From Incurvaria masculella (taxonomy: Eukaryota; Arthropoda; Insecta; Lepidoptera; Incurvariidae), in assembly GCA_946894095.1 (NCBI GenBank), contig OX335651.1, forward strand, positions 10,686,501 through 10,750,500: 64,000 nt of DNA, given 5' to 3'. Positions 55,936 through 64,000 of the stretch are shown piece by piece. The notes under the pieces are model-generated. The model had not been told where the DNA came from and did no database searches. It saw nothing but the letters and a program-made list of their open reading frames with translations. The position numbers and the translations under genes are program-made. Positions within the stretch are counted from its first letter, which is position 1; the number at the start of each line of letters is the position of its first letter.

Positions 55936-56063
55936 GTTATTTTTATGTGTAAATCTAAAAATATTTTTTAAATGTGTGAATAAACGATATACTGTGAATA
56001 ATAATAATATAACATTTATTGCACGATAAGAAATGTACAATAGGTAGAACTTAATGCCTGATA

Positions 56064-56175
56064 GTCGTATTCAAAGAGCACCTGTCAAAACTTAGTACGT
56101 AATTAGCACCGGAGTAACAATACAATAACCTGCTTAGTCCGGCGGATTAAAGTTAGTCCGACCACTCTGAATAGA
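56064..56175. mobile_element. MITE M2, copy 2, diverged
   Basis: Ends GTCGTATTCAAAGAG and CCACTCTGAATAGAC are imperfect versions of the M2 ends at 26724-26846. Internal CTTAGTCCGGCGGATTA and TTAGCACCGGAG match the inside of copy 1 in part. Confidence 0.6.
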
Positions 56176-56324
56176 CATGTGAGTCTTTACCTACCAGCCT
56201 ACCTTACTTCATGTAGAAAAAACAAAAATTAGGCGCAGTAAACTGGAAATGTAATAAAGTTTAGATATTAAAATATAAGTTGGTTAAAATTCCACAATAA
56301 TACGCAAACATCAAAATACGAACA

Positions 56325-56636
56325 ATGATGGACAGCTCCTAGAGTCTGGATTCAAATCCCCATGCACCACTTTCTTTCTCTTTCTGAGTTTCATGCGATC
56401 TGTTTCATGGTTCGGAATAATAGGTAATAATGGTAGGGTTAAGCCCGCCCCGGTTGGTGCCAACACAAAAAATAAGGATAAAAGTTCGCAATAAACTTTC
56501 CATTCAGTTCAATGTAGGCGTGCTCATAAAGGGATGGTTCTGGCATGACACCTAATTCCTTCGGGAATGCGGTGTGTTGGGCTAATATAATGACGGTGGG
56601 GTTAGTATTAGCTATTCATGTCCAGTCACATAAAAA
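56325..56636 (+). mobile_element. S1 SINE, nearly complete
   Basis: B box TGGATTCAAATCCCC at about 56347, CTTTCTTTCTCTTTCTGAG, GGTAGGGTTAAGCCCGCCCC, GTTCAATGTAGGCGTGCTC, GGCATGACACCTAATTCC and the end TTCATGTCCAGTCACAT plus AAAAAT. The A box is weak here. Confidence 0.8.
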
Positions 56637-56912
56637 TATGATATGGAGCAACTGGGTCGGAGAAAAGTTTGTATCTTACTCTGTGTTACTGTCTTACTTA
56701 TCTGTATGAGCCACTGAGGACTCTAAAAAATGCGGTTTCAGCGTAAATTATTTAAATGCAAACAGATAGAAAGGCGGGATGAATCAGAACCACTTCAAGT
56801 CTTCGACACACACAAAAATACAACAAACCAAAATAAATCGTTGGAAAACACTCACAGGTTGATGGCATCAGTTCTCAGCACACCAGGGCCCTCGGTTTCT
56901 GATGCATATATG

Positions 56913-56962
56913 GGATTGCAGTGCGCGAACACACCAGCGTGGTGGTTCGCGCACTGCAATCC
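56913..56962. repeat. Perfect hairpin, 18-bp stem or longer
   Basis: GGATTGCAGTGCGCGAAC (56913-56930) pairs exactly with 56945-56962. The 14 bases between contain CACC/GGTG that extend the stem to a loop of only a few bases. The loop is too tight for a typical microRNA precursor; extrusion or a MITE core is possible. Confidence 0.7.
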
Positions 56963-57532
56963 AATGTCTTTAGCACAGGTTCACTAGATCGTTCCAATAG
57001 TTCGTTATTGAGAGGTCATATAACACTCCTAGGAGGCATATAAACGTCCAAAATAATAATGTTTATAGATTACGTTCACTCCATGACATGTTGCGCGTCT
57101 CGCGGTTCAAACGGGACAAGAAGCACTCTGGCAGCGAGCTGTATTCGCGCGCTGCTTAACGTTTTTCGTAACTGCCACATGCATGCGGTAGGTCAAAAAT
57201 ATTGAAGTCCATGCAGGCTGCAGCGTTTCCGGTCAGTTGGAATGCCTTCTTTTAAAATGTGAGAAATATTTTAAAGTGGTCCAAATATTATCTAGTGTCA
57301 AATTGTATAGTTCATAGTACCGAGAGATTGGCGGTGTAGTTAAAAAACATTGTAGAGGAAAACAAACGTCTCTGCGTTCAAAACTAGTTTGATTTGATTA
57401 GCTACCTTGTTTTTTTTTCATAAGCTCCATCCTTTGGAAGATACATAGGTTTCCTTTTTTCCATGTCTGAAAAATATTGTTACATTTATGAAGTAAACTC
57501 TAGATTATATTATTTACCTGTTTTATGGATCA

Positions 57533-57772
57533 TTGACACATTCATTAGACCGGCTTATAAAAATTATATATTTAAGAAAAAAAATCAACAAAGCGACCCT
57601 ACAAACCGTCTGTGGATTCCAAGCCTGCGGTGAGTCATGGATCCCAAACAAGTCGAACCGCTCGGCGCTGAATAAGTCCAAGGACGCCAACAAGTACTGG
57701 GGACTATGTACCTTCCTATATGTGGCTACCATGCATAAAAAGGGTGACTACAGTATTATGTCACCGGCCTAA
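57533..57772 (+). other. Coding-like patch of unknown nature
   Basis: From about 57590 to 57772 the sequence is less AT-rich and open on both strands. Plus reads TVCGFQACGESWIPNK..., minus reads SLDLFSAERFDLFGIHD.... Neither was recognised. It may be an old retroelement segment or an exon fragment. No supporting splice sites could be confirmed. Confidence 0.2.
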
Positions 57773-57939
57773 TCTGATTTGTTTCTAAGTTCATGGATTT
57801 GAAGCCCGTCTTTTCCGTCCATTCCAATGAAAGCGCGCTCAAATAAAGAATAGATTCGGTCTTTGGACCTTATTCAACGTAACCGTCCACATCCGATAAC
57901 ATAAAAATATAACATAGTAGTGTCTGTGTGTGCGCGGAA

Positions 57940-58160
57940 CCCGCTGTCCATCGCGCACGTCCGACGCGGCGGCGGCAGCGCAAATAGGAACGTATTTATT
58001 TTGTCCGTTTGCTCATACATATTTCCCGCTGTAAACCAACGTATCATCCATTGGAGCGTCGGCGGCCGCTCATAATCCCTCAATTTGTGAAAACAGTCAC
58101 GGCACAGCGGCGGGCGGAGCTCGCCACCTGAAGGATTAGGGGGGGGGGGGGGGGGGGGTG
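57940..58160. promoter_or_regulatory. GC-rich island ending in a 20-G run
   Basis: CpG-rich (GCACGTCCGACGCGGCGGCG, AGCGTCGGCGGCCGCTC, GGCGGGCGGAGCTCGCC), then 20 consecutive G at 58139-58158. No gene start recognised. Confidence 0.3.
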
Positions 58161-59022
58161 GCCACCCTCATTTGTACCCTATGAATGTTGTCCGGACTCT
58201 GATTGAAAGGTTTTATTTTATTAAACCGTAATCCGGGAGAGAGCTTCTTTTCTTTCGATTGAGATTTGTCCGCTCCAGTTAAGCTTGCCGGCTTCCAAAT
58301 TTATTGTAGATGGATGAAGGAGATGGAACGGACGAGGTAGACGATGTACTAAGAAGAAAAACAAATGAAACCCAACAATCCGATTTGGCATGCACAAACA
58401 TTAAACGACAGTTTTTGACACGGAGAGTCGGATTTTAAGGAGAACATCTTATTCCGAGAGGTCACGAAAGGAGAATGTCCATTTTTATTTCGGAGTAGTA
58501 TTCACTACGTATAACAGTCTACTTAAGTGTCATTCTTACAATATATGATTCCTTGTCTAGGAATCAACCTATTTTTGTAAATGTATGTTTCCTTTTTCTA
58601 TACAAAAAACATTGCGGAAACGGTGTCCATTTCCGAACTTTTTTGACTAAATGTAGAAATAAAAAACCAAATGGAATTTTTTGTTTATGCATATATGCTG
58701 TTTTTGCTTATATCTAGAAATTGAATTACTTTCAGATTTCTAATGAGAAAAATCTACTTTTTTATTTTTATTATTATTAAAATAAATGATGGAATCAAAA
58801 AATATTAACAATCCATTATCAGCCAGGAGTTCTATTTGGATTTGCTGAAGCGTTTCACTACATATTATTACATTTGTTAAAAAGTGCATTTGTATGGCGC
58901 GAGTAGTTGGCTAGTCCTAGCGCCTTAATCTTCAGCTCCGCTTTTCAAATGGGCATTGCCCTGTAAGGTCACGAAATGGTAAATGCCTGAATCTGGGTTC
59001 ACAGGTTGAAGACCAGCCCCTG
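58161..59022. other. AT-rich stretch without recognised gene
   Basis: Nothing recognised. Confidence 0.5.
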
Positions 59023-59261
59023 ATGATAAATATGTCGGTCTGCCTGTGCCAAGTGGTTGCGTTAGCTAGATTGGCTACACAAAATAGATGTTAGTATCTA
59101 CCTGCTGATGAATATACTGATTGTCTGGACATATTAACTGTACAACAATAAACAGTCGGTTTTTTTATTATATACATACATACATACCTTCACGCCGTTT
59201 TCCCGGAGAGGTATATGCAGATCATAAATCTTAAGCTTTCGCGTTTTTCACACATTATTAA

Positions 59262-59415
59262 GCGGGGCTTACGCGAACAAATTTACTCGGTGGCGAAGGC
59301 GAGCTGCTTCAGTTCTCCCGTGACCACGATTGCATGCAACTCCTTTCGAAACGTCGGGTTTAAGAAAGGTATTTAAAAGTTATCTTTCTTCAAAATTTGT
59401 TCGCGTAAGCCCCGC
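59262..59415. mobile_element. TTAA-flanked MITE, family T2
   Basis: The 154-bp element lies between TTAA at 59258-59261 and 59416-59419. Its terminal inverted repeats GCGGGGCTTACGCGAACAAA(TTT) are perfect over at least 23 bp. No ORF. The right TTAA is shared with the next element. Confidence 0.88.
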
Positions 59416-59419
59416 TTAA

Positions 59420-59961
59420 GGCGGCCCAACCCGGCGGGCCTAACTCATTCGCGGTCACGGTACAAAACCGTGCTGTTGCGCTCTGGGACCTTCTTTGTTT
59501 CAAAAAATAAGACAGGCTCCGTGATGAGGAAGATGCAACATGTCCACAAAAAAGACAATGTGCATAGTGTATGATTTGGTAAGATTTACGAAAATTTTAA
59601 TTTCAAAACGACTTATAGCTAAAAGTAAATCACGACCGCTGTAGTAAAAAATCGAACAAAAACGAAATAGATTATAAATCTTGATTAAATAAGCTATGTC
59701 TGATGACTAATCTTTTTAAGATGTTCTTACTTTATCATCGCGTAATCCACCTCCAAAGTTATTGTATAAAACGCGCGAAAAATGCGAACTTTCGGACCTT
59801 ATATCTTAGAAACCAAACACAATTGTACAATGTCAATGGTCATCAGACATCTAGTTCGATCAAATAAATTTATTTTGAGCAAAATTTTGGATCTCTGACA
59901 AGAAATATGGGCGTGATCTTCTTTCCCCTTTTGTATGGGGAGATGAGCGGGATGGGCCACC
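59420..59961. mobile_element. TTAA-flanked MITE, family T1, copy 2
   Basis: The 542-bp copy of 9418-9949 begins GGCGGCCCAACCC and ends GGGATGGGCCACC, with TTAA at 59416-59419 and 59962-59965. Single-base differences and a few small indels separate the copies. Confidence 0.85.
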
Positions 59962-59984
59962 TTAAGAACATTAATAAGGTATGC

Positions 59985-60240
59985 AGATATTATATAGACA
60001 CTTCTTTCGCTTCATCTACACACATGCATCTTTCCATACATGCTCTACGAGTACGGGTGCTACGTACAAAACCTTTACGAAGATTATATTGATTTGGTCG
60101 TGGTACGTTCTTCTAGGCCGCCCGGGCACGACACTTCCGCTCAATTCTGCTTTGGAAATTTGTTTGGTAATTTTTTCGTCATCCATTCGTTCCAAGTGTC
60201 AAAACCAAGCCAAACCATTTTTTTTGGTTTTTTATTAAAT
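59985..60240 (-). mobile_element. LINE C-terminal fragment (RRACMERCM type), frameshifted
   Basis: On the minus strand, short frames read WFG..., then GRPRRTYH-like sequence around 60110, then LRKGFVRSTRTRRACMERCM and CVDEAKE. This follows a recurrent lepidopteran LINE tail (WFGH.ERM...GRPR.....RRACM.RLMDV.EA). Several frameshifts; dead. Confidence 0.55.
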
Positions 60241-60969
60241 ACTTAAATCTGCCTAGAGTTATATCTGTATCCTAGATCGCCTATAACTACGAAATGCAAC
60301 CAAAGATTTGTTTAGTTTTGATATTACTAAGCAAGTGTGTACTCAAACTTTTATGCTTCGTTATTGGCAGCCATTCACTTAATCATATTTTTTGTTTGTC
60401 ACGATAAATACTTTTTCAAGCGTTTTATCTAGGTAACGCAACCACTTGGCGCAGGCAGACCGACACGTTTATATTCAGAGGGTTGGTCGTTATTATCGTA
60501 TTATTTACGTTATTGTTACTATTTTTGTCGCGACCTCCGAGGCTATTTCATGCATTGATTAGGAAGGAAATGATTTCAAGCTGAAAGAGCCCAACTTTGA
60601 GGCGGTGACGTCCTGCGGCGGTGGGATCGCATTCCCGTCCTACCATGCTCGCTTTTTCCCTGATGCGTCGGCGGACCCATAGAGCACTATTACTTATTCT
60701 GTGCCCATAGACACACATGGTAATTTGATGGAGACCATATATTTTTATCATAGAAAATGTACTGACATTTATTATTTTAGTCAGTAAGGTTTACTTTGTA
60801 ATAATCAATAAATAAAGAAAAAGATAGGAAACATTATCAAGAAAGGATAGGGGTACAAACATTTAACAGAAAAAAGGATTTTGTCCGGATTGTTAAGCCC
60901 GTTCTCCTCACAATCTACAAATGCAAATACTTTCTTTGAGAAAATACTTGTCAAAGAATAAAATTAGAA

Positions 60970-61385
60970 ATATGCAGTAGCACCTTCCCTTTTATGGGCA
61001 CGGCTACATTGAAACCGAAAAGAAAACAGGGAGATTTTTATTGCCGTTTAATCTTTTAATCAAATGCGATGGTGCCAACTCAGGCGGTACTAACCCTACC
61101 GCATAGTAGGGAAATGGGACCGACAGTGTTACATGGATTCCGAACCATTGATTATCTAACATTAGTGACGAAATGCACTTATCCAATTAAGAAAGAGAAA
61201 GTAACTGGTGGTTGTTGTTTATTGTTTCGGAATACTCACCGTGGTACGTCGATGCCGTGCACGCATGGAAACATTTTATTCAATCAATACAAATTAAATG
61301 AGTGCTGCATAAACGAGGCGGGGATTGGAACCATGATCTATAGCGTGAGAAACGAAGCCCTACGCCACTAATCTACGAACCACTA
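60970..61385 (-). mobile_element. S1 SINE with tRNA-like head, minus strand
   Basis: From the 3' side: GCACCTTCCCTTTTATGGGC, CACGGCTACATTGAAACC, AATGCGATGGTGCCAACTC and GACGAAATGCACTTATCC. The head on the minus strand reads GATTAGTGGCGTAGGG (A-box-like) and ATGGTTCCAATCCCCGCC (B box, about 61330). The very 3' end is truncated. Confidence 0.72.
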
Positions 61386-61420
61386 TTGTATTGTATTGTA
61401 TCATATTGTATACATATTGT

Positions 61421-61812
61421 ATCATTATCCAGCTCGACAATTACCTACATGACAGTGAAGAAGAACTGTCAAAAAGTTTCGCTGGTATTTTATTCAACGT
61501 CCTTTTAGTCTAAGTTTAAAACATGTTTTGCCACTGCTTACCGGTATACATGTTATTGGTACTTATTTGTGTAAACAACAAATTAAAAATGTTTGTAACA
61601 TTAACAGTAAGTATTTACTATTGATGGTACAGAAAAACACAGGTAAAAACAATAAATGTGTATGAATCAACAGTTTATGACAAATATTAGTTTCTTGCAA
61701 AGACTAAACCCACCATATAACATGTTGCCATGGAGCATGCCAGGCCCCACAAACAGCACCCGTTCACGAGCATCACGCCGGGTACAGCCATTACCTCTCT
61801 CAGCCATATTTT
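61421..61812 (+). repeat. Dispersed repeat, family D4, copy 2
   Basis: Colinear with 31083-31512; CCCCACAAACAGCACCCG and TTCACGAGCATCACG are identical in both. Confidence 0.7.
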
Positions 61813-62450
61813 AGGGAAAGAGGTGAGCCGAACCAAGCTTCAAGCATGTCATTAAGCAAGGAACTTAAAGTCCATACAATAATGCTGTAGTAAAATATAA
61901 CGCTACCTATCTACATAGATTAAACAAGCTTGTTTAATGTATGCTATCTACAATGTTCAGCTATATGTAGTTGTTCGTCGCTAACAGTTTCTATAGAATG
62001 TCGGATATAGTTAGCGCTCGCAACGAGATATTCAAATCAACTACTCTGGTTTCCGAATTCGGTATTCACTAGAATATACCAAGCTAACAAACTTGATTGC
62101 GCGCAGCCCAATAACGCAGCGAAAAGTTAATAAAGCGGGCGTAAAAATAACACGAATTAATGCAACGTACATACGTGCCTCTCCGCACCGCGCATCTGGC
62201 GACACGCCAACACAGAATACCTACCTAATACCAATTCGTCCAAACGCATCCATTATTCTCAGTGATTTTTCTTAGGGATATGAAATGTAACTAAAGCAAA
62301 GAATATGTATGCCGAAGGTAAGAAGAAAAATTTTAGGAAAGCTGGACGGCCTAACGGTTCCCTACCCCTAAAAGTTGTCAGATTTGAATAAAAAAACAGA
62401 ATTTAAGCGAAAGCTTGATTCTTTGTCCGAATGTTTTTGTTTGTATATAA
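61813..62450. other. Stretch without recognised gene
   Basis: No clear feature. It may include unreadable 5' parts of the LINE that begins to be readable at 62451. Confidence 0.4.
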
Positions 62451-63204
62451 ATATGGAAGGCTCACATAGACTCAGTGTGTTCCAGGTTGAATAGATTTGT
62501 ATATGCCCTCAAGAGATTACGTTATGTTGCATCACAAGAAACTGCGTTAACAGCATACCATGGATATGTGGCATCAGTTCTCAAATATGGTATAATATTG
62601 TGGGGGAATTCAACTAAAGCAAAGAATGCATTTATTGTTCAAAAAAAATGTATAAGGTCAATATGTGGAGCAGAAAGATTGGATTCCTGCAAACCATTAT
62701 TTAAAGAGCTGAACATATTGACCTTACCTGCACTATACATTTATGATGTTTGTTTATTTGTTAAAAAATATCCACATTATTTTAAAAATATCAGCTCCAT
62801 CCACCAATACAACACACGAAGTCGGAGCTCTAACAAATTAAGCTACACTCAACCTAAGATTGCACTGTATCGCAATAGCGTATTTTTTATGAGCACAAAA
62901 ATATTTACTAATATACCGAAGAAGTTTAAAGACCTGGACTTCAATAGTTGTAAAAAAGGTATATTTATTTGGCTAGTAGAAAAATGTATTTATTCTTTAG
63001 ACGATTTCCTAAAAATTAAAGAAAGCTAAATTGTAAATGTAAGGTATAAGTAAATTATGTTTAATCTTGTTTGCATATAAATATGTATCCTTATTTAATT
63101 TTTGTACGCCATAGCTGGCAATCTTGTGGAGATACCGAAAAGTTTTTTAAGTAACTCTGTAATACCCATAAGAGCACAAATACATTTCATTTCATTTCAT
63201 TTCA
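62451..63204 (+). mobile_element. Jockey/CR1-like LINE 3' end with RT C-terminus
   Basis: An open frame from 62451 to TAA at 63027-63029 encodes about 192 residues: KAHIDSVCSRLNRFVYALKR, then AYHGYVASVLKYGIILWGNS, VQKKCIRSICGAE, LFKELNILTLPALYIYD and NIPKKFKDLDF. This is the C-terminal thumb-side region of a LINE reverse transcriptase (HI..LC.KL....ALR.L, Y...S.L.YGI.LWGN, QK...R.I). The catalytic YADD part is missing upstream. The 3' region ends in a short tandem ATTTC tail (about 63183-63204), characteristic of several insect LINE families. 5'-truncated, but the frame is intact over its whole readable length, so it may be fairly young. Confidence 0.85.
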
Positions 63205-63764
63205 TGTATTTTCCAGTAAAATAAATTTATAAAATGACAGAAAAAATACAGCTTGCCAAATGTTCATGAGCCAACGTTTTCCAATCTCAATCTCTCTTGA
63301 CCACATATTTTAGAATCCAGAAATTTAAAAAACCTCGTAAAACGTTTAGAACAGTTATCGCCCGTAGTGGGGAATTGTTGGGTACCGACCGTCTTAAGCG
63401 TTCGATACTCAAAAACACTATTTTACATGCGCGGTATGTTTGAATTTCGAATTGGAATAATGATAATTAAAAATTTTATGTAGATATAACTGAAATATTA
63501 AACTGAGTGTCGAAACAGATTGTCTAATTGAAATAGTTCGTGGGGCCGCCGGCTCTCCGCCGCCCAGTCAATAAAGTTTAGTTTTATGTCGCTTCTGACG
63601 CAATATCACAGTTCCCCAAAAATATGATGCTATAAATCTCAATTTATGTGCCATATCAAGCGACGTTATGTCCTGCTTGGTTTTATTTTTGGATAAGGAA
63701 ATAAGTGTTTTTTTTTTAAAGTTAGAACCGTGAACGCATATGCATTCATAGGAAATTAGCTGAG
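63205..63764. other. Stretch without recognised gene
   Basis: Nothing recognised. Confidence 0.45.
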
Positions 63765-63950
63765 ATACCACACTTCGCTCGCGTCAATGTCGTTTTGGAC
63801 GCAAGGCGGTATTAATTATTTCCTGGTTAAAAAGTAGCATATGTGCTACCACGACAGTGTATTTATGTAGATACTAAATTTAATCTCAATCGGTTGAGCC
63901 TATAATAGCGTGATTGAAAACAAACATCCAAACATTCCCATTTATAATAT
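63765..63950 (+). repeat. Dispersed repeat, family D2, copy 3
   Basis: TTCGCTCGCGTCAATGTCG, TTTTGGACGCAAGG, AATTATTTCCTGGTTAAAAA, AATCGGTTGAGCC and CAAACATCCAAACATTCCC match the pattern of 44330-44650. Confidence 0.55.
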
Positions 63951-64000
63951 CAGTGGAAAATCCATCACCCTCGGGGCCATAGTAGGCATTGACATTTGCA

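Larger units (their letters stand above)
59023..60476. repeat. Inverted 45-bp pair bracketing a TE cluster
   Basis: GTCGGTCTGCCTGTGCCAAG plus TGGTTGCGTTAGCTAGAT (about 59028-59072) and the complement of ACGCAACCACTTGGCGCAGG plus CAGACCGAC (about 60425-60472) match at about 90%. They lie outside two TTAA MITEs and a LINE fragment. They could be ends of one larger element or two independent opposite-strand copies of one repeat. Confidence 0.5.

Noticed and set aside
56913..56962. microRNA precursor
   Set aside because: Perfect pairing with nearly no loop is unlike animal pre-miRNAs.

Overview
The window reads as non-coding, repeat-saturated genomic DNA of a moth or butterfly (Lepidoptera). The strongest sign is five copies of an element matching MINE-2, a lepidopteran MITE that carries a hitchhiking (GTCY)n microsatellite (AGGGTTCCGTA and TACGGAACCCT subterminal repeats around GGAC/GTCC runs). 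Also typical of the group are a SINE present in about fifteen copies and fragments, RTE-type and Jockey/CR1-like LINE 3' ends, short TTAGG/CCTAA telomere-like runs and a mariner element. No intact host protein gene, rRNA gene or tRNA gene was recognised, so the window is probably intergenic or inside a very long intron.

Layout. 1-5.05 kb is a three-layer nest: a MINE-2 copy is split by a palindromic fold-back element, which is itself split by a BEL/Pao LTR retrotransposon with an exact 5-bp target duplication (ATAGA). The BEL/Pao element keeps gag-protease with one in-frame stop and has no recognisable pol. 5-19.9 kb holds SINEs, LINE 3' ends, a 532-bp element between TTAA sites (9418-9949), a MITE with long inverted ends (14521-14849), two RTE C-terminal fragments, and a SINE with a 5S-rRNA-like head inserted into another SINE (17.8-18.5 kb). 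20-33 kb is sparser, with a LINE end, MINE-2, MITEs and a composite inverted-repeat element at 29.9-30.1 kb. 33-40 kb contains inverted repeats and long AT-rich sequence with no recognised content. 40.99-42.23 kb is a mariner element with TA duplications and a broken transposase. 43-52 kb has more paired repeats, a TTAA-flanked MITE (46022-46415), a hairpin MITE in two copies, and an imperfect tandem array (47.0-47.7 kb). 52-64 kb has two MINE-2 copies, a near-perfect 167-bp inverted duplication (55469-55935), two TTAA elements placed end to end (59262-59961), and the 3' end of a LINE with readable reverse-transcriptase C-terminus (62451-63204).

How it fits together. Almost every structure that can be explained is a mobile element or its remains. 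Several non-autonomous families occur more than once, so copies can be compared inside the window. The most interesting points are the dated insertion order in the first 5 kb, the mosaic LTRs, the two different SINE heads on one body, and the adjacent TTAA elements. All element names rest on reading motifs and comparing copies within the window; no database search was possible.
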